Of a stretch of DNA of 64,000 bases, positions 23,340 to 34,990 are shown one piece after another. Where the stretch lies: assembly GCF_905171765.1 (NCBI RefSeq), contig NC_053392.1:448474837-448538836 (forward strand), read 5' to 3'. Within the stretch, counting starts at the first letter, position 1. Each line of letters starts with the position of its first letter. The notes beneath the pieces were generated by a model, which searched no databases, was not told the origin of the DNA, and saw only the letters and a list, made by a program, of their open reading frames with translations. The position numbers and the translations under genes were made by a program. This stretch comes from Bufo bufo. Taxonomy: Eukaryota > Chordata > Amphibia > Anura > Bufonidae.

Positions 23340-24945
23340 GATTGAAGACAACAAGTGTCATCATGAGCATCTTAAATACCCTTTTTGCATGCCTGGCCTC
23401 CTTGACCACTACCACTCCTGTACCACTACTTCCTACTCCATCACCTCTACCTGTCACAGTCTCTAGTCTGCATCTTCCACATTTCTCAGGCTATGAAGGA
23501 ATCCAAGTTATGCGGATTTTAGAACCAGTGTATCGCACACTTTGAGTCACGAGCCCATCAGCTTCCTTCAGACCAGTCCAAGGCTGTGTCTCTGGTTTTC
23601 CTCCTCCCCAGTGAAGCACTCGCCTGACCCACTCCTCTCTGGGAGCAAAGTGGCCAACTAACCTATACCCTTTGTGACTCTTTGGCTACCTTCTGCAAAG
23701 TTTTTGAGATAACTGGTTGCACAGTTTCTTCACTTCTGCGTCTCCACCAGAGTAACCTCACTGTGCTTCAGTATGCCATACTATTCTGTACCTTTGCCCT
23801 CATGGAACAACGAGGTCTTAGTGACTGCTTTCTAGGAGGGTCTGACAGGGCGTATTAGGGATAAGTTAACAGGTTTTGATGTACCTACCACACTGGATAA
23901 TCAGCTCGCCCTTGCCACCCACATTGACCTCCATTTCCGAGAACACCTCAAGGAGAAGGGACTTCTTAGACTGGCACAATCATGTCAGAAGCCAATAGCT
24001 CTTCCTTCTTTGACTACCCAAGAACCCATACAGGCGGACAGACTTTAATTGTCAGAACAAGAGAACCAACACAGACGCAGTAACAATTTTTGTATGTACT
24101 GTGGTGGCAAAGAGCATTACATGAAGACATATCCTCTCATGTCCTCTGAGCTCTTTGATAGGGTCTGTGAAACAAGGATCTTAACAAAATTGGACTTCCA
24201 AAGGACCTTACAATCTGATCCTGATTCAAAGGGTGATAAGTGGAAGACTACTTTTAACACCCAAAGATGGTCATTATTAATATATCTCATTATATCCTTT
24301 GGCCTCCGTAATTGTCATGTGGTTTTTCAGGAATTTGTTAATGATGTCTTTCATAATCTTCTCTGTATCTACATAGTGATCTATTTGGGTGATATCTTGT
24401 TCTTCTCTCCTGATCTGACCACACTGGAGATATATATGCATCGTGCTACAGCTCTTAAAGAGTAACTAAACTTTTATGCAACTTAAAAAAAAAAAAAAAA
24501 ATGTCCCTAATTATCTTTTTAATAAATAGACACCAAAGTCCTGATTTGTACCGCACTTTAAATTCACTATATTTGCACATCGCTAATTTCTCTGCAGTGT
24601 ACAGAGTTCTTGCACTGTACCAATGGTGACGCAGCGACTGCTGTACAGGAAGGAGCACACATTGCTGATCCTGTCTGTGCCCCCTGAGCTTGGCTAAAAG
24701 CTGGCATAGCACATGGGTACCATGTAACAATGTGCTATGGCAGGATTAGCTGAGTGGAGTGGGCTCCTGCCTGTGCCTGCTCTACTCAGCTCAAAGAGGA
24801 CTTTTCTTTTCTGGGGTTATAAAATCTTCTGATCGTGGTATTGAGATAGATTCTGAGAAACTAACTGCAGTTTTGGACTATTCCCATCCTACAAGCCTGT
24901 GAGCTTTCCAGTGATTCTTGGGCTTTGTCAGGTATTACAGACTAG
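23340..24945 (+). pseudogene. Decayed Ty3/gypsy gag-pol remnant
   Basis: Gag-like text is readable from about 23860 (RDKLTGFDVPTTLDNQL) to a zinc knuckle CMYCGGKEHYMKTYP, in which the last Cys is Tyr. The frame then jumps straight into reverse transcriptase (TKLDFQ, DKWKTTFNTQ, FGLRN, IYLGDILFFSPDL), so the protease region is deleted. The usual YLDDI reads YLGDI, losing a catalytic Asp. After an insertion at 24462-24795, the RT thumb resumes as IDSEKLTAVLDYSHP. Several stops are present. No LTRs were found. It is not functional. Confidence 0.78.
24462..24795. mobile_element. Probable T2-like MITE inside the gypsy remnant
   Basis: Starts cttaaagagtaactaaac and separates two parts of the reverse transcriptase. 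A run of about 18 A lies at 24484-24501. The right end is unclear. Confidence 0.45.
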
Positions 24946-26106
24946 AGATGAGCGAACCAGTTCGAGATTCGTTTCAGGTCCAGTTCTCGGAATTTAAAAA
25001 AAGTTTGGTTCGGACCCAAATCAGTTCGGGCCGAAACTAAGTTGCTCCAATTACCCTAAAATTTGGTATACAACCCCTGTAGCTTCCTAGGACTCATAAT
25101 TTTTTGTAAAACTTGTTATTTATTTTTTCTCCTTTCCCTTCCCCCTCCCCAAGCTCTGGAACGCAATGACAGCAATAGTAAATGATGTGCAACACTGACG
25201 AACATAGCTATTGGTAAACACACATTTGCGCTGGCACATGCCTTATGCTTTTTCATATTCTAAAGCTTTAAAAAATTGTCCCAGGTGATGTTTAAACTCA
25301 AAAATTGGGGGAACGCGATGGTTGGAAATTGACAGCAACAGAGACAAGATGGGCCACCGACAGCAAGGGGTTGAGTATTTATTGCAATCAGCCTGAGTTG
25401 TGACAAAATGTTGGGATTGATTCAGTAATGATGTATGTGTGCTGCTTAATTAAATTTAAGTTTTCTCAGCAGGCCACAGCCTGCTCCTTGCTGGAAAGGC
25501 CTCTGCCCTTTGCCCGTAGTGCATGCAAAAGCACCTCCCAGCTCTTAAAGGGCCAGCAAATGCAAACCCTAATTCACACTAGTCAATAACTGGTCACTTT
25601 TGGGTACTTAAGGCACCTTCCCCTTTGGAAGGCTGCCAGAGAAATAGGTTTTCTAGCACATTAGTATATGGCAAACGTGTGCTATTTGTGTTGTGTGCCC
25701 ATGTACTGACTTTCTGCATGTTTCCTGGATTCTGACCATTCTCTGCATTGATACTTCCACTGCCTAAGGTTTTGCCTGATTTCTCGGTACTCTGCACAGG
25801 TGTCTCTGATGCCCAAGGGTAAGCTGATGACAATCATATAGAGACTACTCTAGGTTTTATGGTGGCAATTAGCATTAACTTGAGAGTAATACGATGAACT
25901 GCAAAGTTATTCCTTTCCATTAAATCTAATTTAATAAAAAAACTAATTTCCACTGCATTTCAGCCCTGCCCCTAACCTCAATTCATTGATCGTATTATTA
26001 GCTCAGGAAGAACGTGTTAATGATGACAAGGCAGTTGACTGAATTAGAAGAGCAGACTGGTTAGTTAAAATGGGGATGTTCCATGAAATTGTCTTCTTCT
26101 GTTAAC
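24946..26106. other. No gene; frog-type repeats
   Basis: An agagatgagcgaacc repeat begins at 24953. On the minus strand 25833-25594 carries a segment (gagacacctgtgcagagtac) that recurs in the opposite orientation at about 27320, showing a shared unclassified repeat family. Confidence 0.45.
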
Positions 26107-26942
26107 CATGGTTAACTCCAAGGAAACACATGCAGTCACTATTGCTTTGAATGAAAAGGGCTTCACATATAAGGATATTGCTGCTTGTAAGATTGTACAT
26201 CAATAAACCTTTTATCAGATCATCAAGAACTTCAAGGAGAGATGTTCACTTGCTGTGGTGCCCAAAAAAGTCCAGAAAGTGGCAGGGGGAGGAGCAGAAG
26301 AAATGAAAACAACAAATCAACAGAAAGACTATTTTTCATAGCACCCAGGGTGCTAAAAAGGATTTGGCTACGGGATTGGATTACCACCAGTGCAGACCTT
26401 GCGCATGCAGATGTGAGTGCAACTGATGATGGCTTTTAAAGGATGGTCTGCTGTTATGAAGGGCAGCAAACAAACCACTTCTCTCATAGAAAAACACCAA
26501 GGACAGACATTCTACAGAAAGTAATGGGTGGATTGGACTCCAGAGGAGGGGTAAAGTTATTTTCTCTGATTAAGACCCCTTCAGACAGTTTGGGACATCT
26601 GGAAAAATTATTATCCAGAGAAGAGAACGTGGGCACTATCATGAATTGTGCTAAATTTCAAGCACTGTTTAGGCAAGAATGGATTGACATTAGTCAGGAT
26701 TTGGCCCAGAAGCTGATATCCAGTATGCCAGGGTCAATTGCAGTTACTAAAGTCTTAAAAAAGAAGGACCATCACTGTAAATATAGAGTCTTTGCATAAG
26801 GTTGATGAAATTTGTAAATAAAAGTGAAAAATAAAACTTATGAAATGCTTAGAAATGTACTTCAGTATACCATAGAAACATATGGCAAAAAGATCTAAAA
26901 ACACTGAAGCAGCAGTTTCAAAACTTTTAGTCGTGACTGTAT
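26107..26942 (+). pseudogene. Tc1-family transposase remnant
   Basis: The N-terminal part reads VNSKETHAVTIALNEKGF, then IIKNFKER, a Tc1 helix-turn-helix region. The C-terminal part reads WIDISQDLAQKLISSMPG and ends near KKKDHHCKY at 26780. The middle with the DDE catalytic residues is missing or scrambled, and stops interrupt the first half. A right terminal repeat is visible at about 26918-26942 (caaaacttttagtcgtgact), as in Tc1 elements whose ends read agtcacgactaaaag; the left terminal repeat was not found. Confidence 0.75.
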
Positions 26943-28071
26943 ATGTTGACTGTGATCCTGAAAAATACAGAACATCCAGTCATGCTTGGTACACTTATTA
27001 ATTTTAGAAAGTTTTTTTAAGGGAGAAAATGTGCATTTGAACACAGTCCAGTGCAACTACAATGCATAAGCCAGTGCATTTATGATTTTTCTAGGCTAAT
27101 TAAACTGCTAGTTGACTCCTACACTGTAACAAAGCAGATGTGGATACACTGTCTACTGAACATATTTGTCTTGGGGCTACTCTTTATGGTGCTAGGTGGT
27201 CCCCCTGGTCTTCACCCTTTAACCCCTATACCTAGATCTGAATTCCGCTGCAGGGGAACCATTAGGCCACTAATTCTTGAGGTGGTCTCTGTTCAGTAGA
27301 CTGCTGACCATTGGAGGTCAAGAGACACCTATGCAGAGCACCAAAGCATCAGGCAAAATCATAGTCAGGAATATGCTGAGGTTGGAGAAGGCAGAATTTG
27401 TGCAATCCAATAAAACATACAAAAAGGGACAGGGCTTCCAGGCCAGGGTCAGAACACAGAACAGGCACAGGTCAGGTCAAGCAGTGAAGAGTCAGATCCA
27501 GAGATCAGGAAGAAGTCAGTACACAGGAAAATGAGAAACAGCGCATCTTTGCAGTACACTAGAGAACTAGAACCTATAGCTCAGGCAGCCATTGACTAGA
27601 GAAGATTAGGCAGCATGTGCCCTGGGCCTTTATGAGCCAGGGGAAAAACATGTGTGCACCTTATGGGCACAGCAGGAAGTGGGTTGTGCTACTCCATATA
27701 GGCCTTGCCAGAGACCAGGAGCCATGGAGTGGTAAGGATGGCCATGCCCATCAAGAGGATGTAGTAGTAATTGAGTACTATAGCTTTAAATATTGATGTG
27801 CAGTGCAACCAGAGCCTCAGTAGATAGAAATGTCTGTAGCCCAGTAAAAGACACATTAAAAGACACACTAACCCTATCCTTTCCCTTGCTAAAACCTATT
27901 ACCGTTCCTGTTTGACCCTAAATTAACTGTATTGTGCATCAAAGGAGGAGAATTTAGTAGCTGTCTCTCTGACAGATGTCCTGTCAATGTAAAAGCTAAG
28001 AGTACACATGACTTCTCTACTTGGAATCTTTAAATGACTCATGTTAATATATGCCCTCCTGATTGGCTAAG
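26943..28071. other. No gene; unclassified repeats
   Basis: 27300-27400 is the plus-strand relative of the repeat at 25594-25833. Nothing else recognised. Confidence 0.4.
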
Positions 28072-28497
28072 GCTACTTTCACAACTTGTTTTTGATGGAT
28101 CTGTCATGCATCAGCGAAAAACGCTTCCGTCACGATAATACAACCGTCTGCATCCGCAATGAATGGATCCGGTTGTATAATCTTTAACATAGCATGATGG
28201 ATCCATCATGAACACCATTGAAAGTCATTGGGGGACGGATCTGTTTTCTATTGTGACACAGAAAACTGATCGGTCACCTTTGACTTGCATTGTGAGTTAT
28301 GCGTTTTTCTGTCCACGATGGGGACGCAACCAAACGGAACGGGATGCTTTCTGGTGAATTCTGTTTCGTTCAGTTCAGTTTTGTCCCCCTTGGCAATGAT
28401 TGGGGACAAAACTGAAGCGTTTTCCCTTGCTATCGAGATTCTATGACGGATCTCAATAGTGAAAAGGGAAAGCACAGATGTGATAGTAGACTAAGGC
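28072..28497. mobile_element. MITE-like repeat
   Basis: Begins aaggctactttcacaac. Internal inverted segments include gttttgtcccc/ggggacaaaac at about 28378-28411 and gatggatccatcat-type palindromes. Confidence 0.55.
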
Positions 28498-29391
28498 TGG
28501 TTTCACCCAGGCGTTGCGGGAAAAGGTGCGGGTGCGTTGCGGAAACATGCGCAATTTTTCCGCGCAAGTGCAAAACATTGTAATGCGTTTTGCACGCGCG
28601 TGAGAAAAATCGGCATGTTTGGTAGCCAAACCCGAACTTCTTCACAGAAGTTCGGGTTTGGGTTAGATGCTGTGTAGATTGTATTATTTTCCCTTATAAC
28701 ATGGTTATAAGGGAACATAATAGCATTCTTAATACAGAATGCATAGTACAATAAGTACAAAAATATTTTTTTAACTCACCTTAATCCACTTGCTCGCGCA
28801 GCCCGGCTTCTCGTCTGTCTTCTTCTTTGCTGTGTACAGGAAAAGGACCTGTGGTGACGTCACTCCAGTCATCACATGATATTTTACCATGGTGATGGAC
28901 CATGTGATGACCGGAGTGACGTCACCACAGGTCCTTTTCCTGTACACATCAAAGAAGAAGACAGAAGAGAACCCGGGCTGCGCGAGCAAGTGGATTAAGG
29001 TGAGTTAAATTTTTTTTTTTTTTAAATTTAACCCCTCCAGCGCTATTGTACTAAGCATTCTGTATTAAGAATGCTATTATTTTCCCTTATAACCATGTTA
29101 TAAGGGAAAATAATAAGGATCGGGTCTCCATCCCGATAGTCTCCTAGCAACCATGCGTGAAAATTGCACCGCATCCGCACTCTATGGGGCCTGCGTTGCG
29201 TGATAAACGCACAATATAGAGCATGCTGCGATTTTCACGCAACGCATAAGTGATGCGTGAAAATCACCACTCATATACACAGCCCCATAGAAATGAATGG
29301 GTCCGGATTCAGTGCGGGTGCAATGCGTTCACCTCACGCATTGCACCCGCGCGGAAAACTCGCCCGTGTGAAAGAGGCCTAAGGCTGACTA
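28498..29391. repeat. Giant foldback element, about 890 bp
   Basis: Inner arms of about 107 bp pair 28771-28877 with 28900-29007 (for example gacgtcactccag versus ccggagtgacgtc) around a centre near 28888. Outer arms pair agcattcttaatacagaatgc at about 28722-28742 with gcattctgtattaagaatgc at about 29056-29075. The right edge ends gtgtgaaagaggcct, as in other MITEs here. It ends about 190 bp before the SMOC2 exon. Confidence 0.82.
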
Positions 29392-29583
29392 CAAGTCATT
29401 ATGGACAAGCCTGCTGTCCAGGACCACACCCAGGGTCATGTGATTCTCCTAATTTGATTTGTTTAGAATCGATTTGCTCATTTCTAGAGATAATTAATTA
29501 TAAATACCATATTTTCTAAGTCAAATATACAAGCCCGCAATTTTAACTGTATTAATAAAATATACAAAAAAATATTGGTTTAC

Positions 29584-29755
29584 CTTTACAATTTCCTCTG
29601 TATGCAATCTCCAACTGAGAATCTTTACATTTAGCTCGTTGAAACTCACACCTGGAAAGGAACGTTCTGCCATCGGATGCACACAGAAGTTTGGAAGGAG
29701 AGCCTGCACAATCCAAATTACATTCTTTGTCCTTGTCTTGATCCACTCTTAGAAA
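29584..29755 (-). CDS. smoc2: SMOC2 exon 2, Kazal-like domain (single coding exon)
   Basis: This 172-bp exon encodes a Kazal-type domain with six cysteines and the core CASDGRTFLSRCEFQRAKCK. It opens with FLRVDQDKDK, which as I remember is how exon 2 of vertebrate SMOC2 begins; SMOC1 differs at many of these positions. SMOC2 is a secreted matricellular calcium-binding protein that acts outside the cell. On the minus strand a pyrimidine-rich tract ending in ttttaccag precedes the exon at 29756, and the exon ends in AAAG followed by the donor gtaaac at 29583. Length 172 leaves a phase-1 donor, so the next codon (Asp in the known protein) is split. No other SMOC2 exon was recognised in the window, so its long flanks are read as introns 1 and 2. 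The reading frame is open and the domain looks complete. The match is from memory of the family, not from a search. Confidence 0.88.
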
Positions 29756-30472
29756 CTGGTAAAAAAATAAAAATCACAAAAATGAACAGAATATTTATAG
29801 TTAGATAAAGATACTAAAAGACCAAGGTACAGTAGATTTGATTTATGAGATTAATAGATTTTTTTCAATAAGAAGTATACACAATACAGTAGTATAATCC
29901 TTAGGACTACACTGTGGCTTTTATGTAGCGCTACTGATTTTAACTATAACCACAGCTGCAGTCCAAAAAATTGCATACGGTTGTGTGTAATCTTGTGGAC
30001 TGCAGTTATCACACAATATTTAAAAATTTTCAGTAGTTCTACAAAAAGTCACAGTGTAGTCCAGGCTTCAAACCCACTGGGTTATGTGATTTATCACATG
30101 ATCCTTTGAAGTCTATTATAGGCTACAGCTGATACAGTGTCATTACTCCTGCTCTGCTGACAGGGAAAAATATATATTTACAGGTCTAATATGCATCAGA
30201 AACACACCGCACAGAAAACAAAATAATTAACTGTGAAATTGTAAATATATGTAAAAACAAACAAAGCAACCACCAACCTAACTCAAAGTGCTATCTCCAC
30301 TCCAATGACCCAAAACTACATTCAGAATGCATTAAAGGTAAAACTGATCCGTTTTGGACCGCTTGTGAGAGCCCTGAACGGATCTCACAAACGGAAAGCC
30401 AAAACACCAGTGTAAAAGTAGCCTAAGCCTAATAATAGGCTCCACTTCCTGAAGTGTTGCAATCACTTCTCA

Positions 30473-30473
<1 letters not shown>
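29756..30473. other. No gene; SMOC2 intron 1 side
   Basis: Begins with the splice acceptor of the minus-strand exon. The remainder shows only decayed MITE-like text. Confidence 0.45.

Positions 30474-30512
<39 letters not shown>
30474..30512. repeat. (TA)n microsatellite
   Basis: An uninterrupted run of about 19 TA units. Confidence 0.95.
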
Positions 30513-30604
30513 CACGGGATCCACCGTTTACAATAGATAATAGTAGCATTTTAGCTATTTCTTACTGAAAAACCACACAACCACTGCCAGACTTTGTGCT
30601 AGGT

Positions 30605-30619
30605 GCTTGGTTCAACCAA
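30605..30619. repeat. PLE target-site duplication, left
   Basis: Identical 15-mer gcttggttcaaccaa at 35237-35251. Confidence 0.75.
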
Positions 30620-30620
30620 T

Positions 30621-31673
30621 TTATATAATAGTAAAAAAGCCTCAAAAAGTATGTTGCCTAATAGCGGATTTGATTTTAGAGCAAACCTGATGTTTGATAT
30701 AGAAACCGCTTTCTCTGTAAAGGAGGATTTAAAAACGAATAATATGCTGGAGGTCCTCTTTTCTGATCTGGAGCGGGACCTGATTAAGGAACTCCGAATC
30801 ACCTGGGACATTGCATCTCTGGAAAAATACCTTTGTGAAGGAAAAATTCCTGAAGGTCTGAGGTGGCAATTACCATTGAATTCAGATGACCCAGGTGATT
30901 TAGGAGAATGGGAGCAATTAATGAATGATTGCGGCTTTAGAGCCATGCGGTTTATTATTTCAAAGAGGAAAAATAAATAGCAAATGATTAAAGCTAATAT
31001 AGATTCTCTGCAGAACAAACTGGAACCTTTTAAGGATCAGGAAGAGTATGCTTTGTTATGTGAGAAAAGTAAAAATGTTATAATGAAAGTTGAGAAAGAT
31101 GTGATTATGAAAAAGCAGAAAAAGTTTTTTAAAACATGTAATGATTATAAAAATAATAGAATCTATAAGTGGAAGATAAAAATGGAGGAACAGAAAACCA
31201 CAATAGAGAAGCCAGAGGATAAGGATGTCGGTTTACCGACTCAGGAATATAGCACGGGTAACCAAAGGAATTTGCAAACAAAGGTGACAGGAAATAATAA
31301 TTATTATTATAAGGGATATAAAGAAAGAGAGGATGACTATAGGTATAATCAGAGGGAGGGTTATAATGCCTATAGACCGCAACCATGGATCTATACCTAT
31401 CAGAATTCTGAATATCGTGGAGCCCCATATGGGCAATATAGACCACAACACTATAGAAATTTTAATTATAATAGGAATCATTACCCCCCGCAGCAAGGAG
31501 GTTATTACCCTCCCCGACGGAATAACTATTATGGTGGAAGAAACTACTCCAACCCCTCACACTTTAGGAATTATGAGAATTCGGGGAAGTTTCCCCAACA
31601 AGTCGAACAAGTGAATAGAATAGAAGATAGGGAACTGCCGAATGCGGAGCATAGCTGTACTTCAGATAAATAA
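30621..31673 (+). pseudogene. PLE first ORF with Tyr/Arg-rich C-terminus
   Basis: The frame is open from the left edge of the element to the stop at 31671-31673, apart from one TAG at 30978-30980; the first ATG in frame is at 30651. The first half is acidic and helical (WEQLMNDCGFRAMRFI) and, after the stop, a Lys/Glu-rich stretch follows. From about 31280 the product is dominated by Tyr, Arg, Asn, Gly and Pro (YRPQPW, GQYRPQHYRN, PPRRNNYYGGRNY), like RNA-binding low-complexity regions. No catalytic motif is seen. Such upstream ORFs occur in frog PLEs as I remember them; a nucleocapsid-like role is an inference from composition. Truncation of its start is likely. Confidence 0.65.
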
Positions 31674-31985
31674 AATTTTCCCCACCAGGCAATGAGGGTC
31701 GTCCAAAGAACTGTAATAGGGACACAGGGTACCCCACAGAAAAGAAGTCATGCAGAGGAAAGCGAGGGGGAAAGAAACACAAGTCCAACCCCCCAAAAAA
31801 GCAGGGGGATATAAATTTGTGCGTAAGTTGAATATCGCCAAATATTGTTTAACGAATCAGGCTCCATGTAGAAATTTTGAGGAGGAAGGCAATATTGTAC
31901 ATACCCAACTTAGGGAGAAATCAAAATTTTTTCCAAAAAATAAAGAAAATTAGTGTATAGAGGCCTTTAAAAGGGGAGTCCAGTA

Positions 31986-34471
31986 ATGATAGGACAGCAG
32001 GAGAGTTTTATTCTTGAGTGTGTGGATTTTTGTTTGAGTTATAATTATTTCTGGTATAAGGAGCAATATTATCTGCAACGGACTGGCACAGCAATGGGGG
32101 CGAAATTCGCCCCCAGTTTCGCTAATATATTCATGGGGTTCTGGGAAAGTGTGACCATCAAGCCTGTATTAAATAGGATCACGGAAGCTGGAGAATTACC
32201 GTATTTTTCGCTTTATAAGACGCACCTGATTATAAGACGCACCTAGGTTTTTGAGGAGGAAAATAAGAAAAATAATATTTTGAACCAAAAGGTGTGCTTT
32301 TGGTGGATTTTTAACTAATGGTCTGGGGATGACACGGTTATGGGGCTCTGTGGATCACGCACTGTTATCGGGGATCTGTGGATGACACACTGTTATGGGG
32401 GGGGGGGGGAATCTGTGGATGATGCACTGTTATGGGGGGGATCTATGGATAATGCACTGTTATGGGGGATGTGTGCTGTGACACATAGGGCCATGAGGGG
32501 GGCCAGGATAAGATGCTATATGTGTGGATGACACACATATAGCATCTTATGCTGGTCCCCCTCATGGCCCTATGTTTCACAGCATTACAGTACTTTATTC
32601 TTTGTATGTAAAATCTTTAATCCTGAATCAATCGCTCTCCTTTTGATAAACTAGCTGACACTGATATATCGCCGGCCGCTATGCTGCACAACGTGGCCGG
32701 CGATACATCAGTTACAGTGCGGGGAGGGAGGAGGGGCTGGAAGCAACTCACAGCGGGCCCGGTGCAGTCACTGTATTACACCGGGCCCCGCACACAGAAG
32801 TCTCTTTGTATGTAAAATCTTTCATTATTCCTGAATCCATCGCTCTCCTATTGATAACCTAGCCTAATCGCCTGGATCAGTACTCACTATGAATGTAGCG
32901 TGAGGTCCGGTCGGCGTGTGACTGACGTCACTCAGTCAGTCACGCTCCTCCCACTTCATTAATGTAGCAGGAGCAGGATGAAGTCATGCGCCGGAGGGAC
33001 CGCAAGCTACATTCATAGTGAGTACTGATGCAGGCGATTAGGCTAGTTTATCAATAGGAGAGCGATGGATTCAGGAATAATGAAAGATTTTACATACAAA
33101 GAGACTTCTGTGCGCGGGGCTCGGTGTAATACAGTGACTGCACCGGGCCCGCTGTTAGTTGCCTCCGGCCCCTCCTCCCTCCCCGCACTGTAACTGATGT
33201 ACCGTATCGCCGGCCACGCTGTGCAGCATAGCGGCGGGCGATATATCAGTGTCAGCCCTGTAAAAAAAAAGTCAACCATCGGTTTATAAGACGCACTGTC
33301 ATTTACCCCCTCTTTTGGGGGGAAAAAAGTGTGTCTTATAAAGCGAAAAATACGGTAATAGTGTGGAAGAGATTTATCGATGATTGTCTGGTTCTATGGA
33401 AGGGGGAGAAGCAGGGCCTGCTAGAATTTATTAAAGGGTTAAATGACAACCAGTGGAATTTATCCTTCACCAGCACAGTTAGTGACACTTCCATAAATTT
33501 TTGGGATCTGACACTTTGTTGAAGATAATCAGCTTAAAACGAAAACGTTCTTTAAAGAGGCGGATGTCAACGGCTATATAGATTCCTCCAGCTGTCACTA
33601 CACACCGTGGTTGAAAAACATTCCTAAGGGGCAAATAAAAAGGGTCTTTAGAAATTGTACCAAACTGGAGGATTTTAGAACACAAAGTGAGATCATTATA
33701 GAACGGTTCATGGAAAAAGGATATCAGGTAGAGGAATTAGCCCAATGCAGCAGGGTGGTAGAGGAAGAAAAAAGAGAAGAAAGGAAAAAGGCGGAGACTG
33801 AGAAAGATTTTTGCTTCTCCTTTTTAACCCGCAAGCACGCTTGATAAAGGGTGCGATTAGGAAGAACTGGTCCACTTTGAAAAATGATCCTGTGCTAGGG
33901 AAGGATATTCCACAGCAACCTGTTGTGATTTTCAAAAAGGCACCCTGTCTACGTACTAAATTAGTGCATAGCTCCAATCACCAAGAGAAAATAATAAAAG
34001 GGAATAAGTTTAGCTGGTGTGGGTTTTGTTTGCCATGTAGAAATCGAAAAAGGGAAGATAAGAAAATGAACACTTAATTTGCTCACTCAAATGAAAAAAA
34101 CATGGATATAAAGGTTAAAGGGCAGATCACCTGTGAGAGTGTAGGAGTTGTTTACATGTTGGAGTGCCCGTGTGGCCTCCAATATGTGGGACGGACCCTA
34201 AGGAAGCTCAAAGTAAGAATTCAGGAACACGTGAGGAACATTAAGAAGGGGCTGGAAACCTACAGTGTTTCGATGCACTTTAAAATGGTGCACCAAAAAA
34301 ATCCAAGGGGCCTATTTTTTGTGGGGTTGGAACAGGTTAAACCATATTAGAGCGGAGGAGATGGAGTTAAACAGATAAACAAGCGGGAGGTTGAATGGAT
34401 ATACAGAATGGGAACGCTACAGCCAAGAGGTCTGAACGCTGAATTTGATTTAAAACCTTGCCTTACCTGAA
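31986..34471 (+). pseudogene. PLE reverse transcriptase with GIY-YIG endonuclease, broken
   Basis: Reverse-transcriptase motif LQRTGTAMGAKFAPSFANIF lies at about 32070-32130, and the catalytic RFIDD at 33369-33383, separated by the inserted element 32199-33355. Removing the insert and one TA would leave the frame unchanged at that point. Further on, frameshifts occur near 33520 and 33840. The endonuclease reads VVYMLECPCGLQYVGRT at 34147-34197, then VRIQEH, which is the GIY-YIG pattern with the Cys-rich insert of PLE enzymes. A C-terminal EVEWIYRMGTLQPRGLN follows to about 34471. PLEs prime on target DNA cut by this nuclease. The N-terminal part before 31986 is also degraded. Not functional as it stands. 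Confidence 0.85.
32199..33355. mobile_element. TA-flanked foldback DNA transposon inside the PLE
   Basis: Ends are ccgtatttttcgctttataa and its complement, flanked by TA at 32197-32198 and 33356-33357. Subterminal ataagacgcac repeats are present on both sides. Long internal arms pair about 32640-32890 with 33010-33265. A roughly 35-bp tandem (tgcactgttatgggg) lies at 32350-32470 and a tight hairpin at about 32480-32580. It has no transposase, so it is non-autonomous, probably Tc1/mariner-related by its TA target. Confidence 0.85.
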
Positions 34472-34951
34472 TGATGTAGTTTACCCTGTTGATCTAGGAC
34501 CTTCGAGAGTGTAGGATTGAATTGGCTGAATAATATCATGTGATGTGGGGGAGTTGCCGTTTTTATGAATGGAGAAGGGCGGTCCAAGGAATGTGTAACC
34601 TGTGATTGGTTAGGATGTACATCAGAGAAAGAAGGTGGATAGGAGTAATGTGGTCATGTGTTAAATGACGTAGAAGGAGTAGAATGAAATTGGTTGCAGT
34701 GTGATACGTGTGGTCTAAGATTGGTGTAGAAGTTTATGTATCGATATATGGTAGCTTAATGTGAAATGTCCTTGCTTTTATGTATTTATAATTTTTATGT
34801 ATTTGACATGGTATTGATGGATATGTATTTATATTACTGGATGTTTTAAATATTAAATTTTATAATGATTTGGATTATGTGTGAGCGGGGAGGTGGGTGT
34901 GAACCAACCTGACCCCTTATAAGACCGCCCTGGAAGGGGCGGGATGAATAT

Positions 34952-34990
34952 CCCTGACGAAGCTCGACTGAGCGAAACCCGGGTAGGGTG
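34952..34990 (+). ncRNA. Hammerhead-ribozyme-like motif in the PLE 3' region
   Basis: CTGACGA at 34954-34960, one A, stem II GCTC/GAGC (34962-34965 with 34970-34973) and GAAA at 34974-34977, followed by the self-complementary acccgggt as a very short stem III and then A. This fits minimal hammerheads reported in animal PLE repeats, which are thought to need dimers. The extra A before stem II is a departure from the textbook core. Confidence 0.6.
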
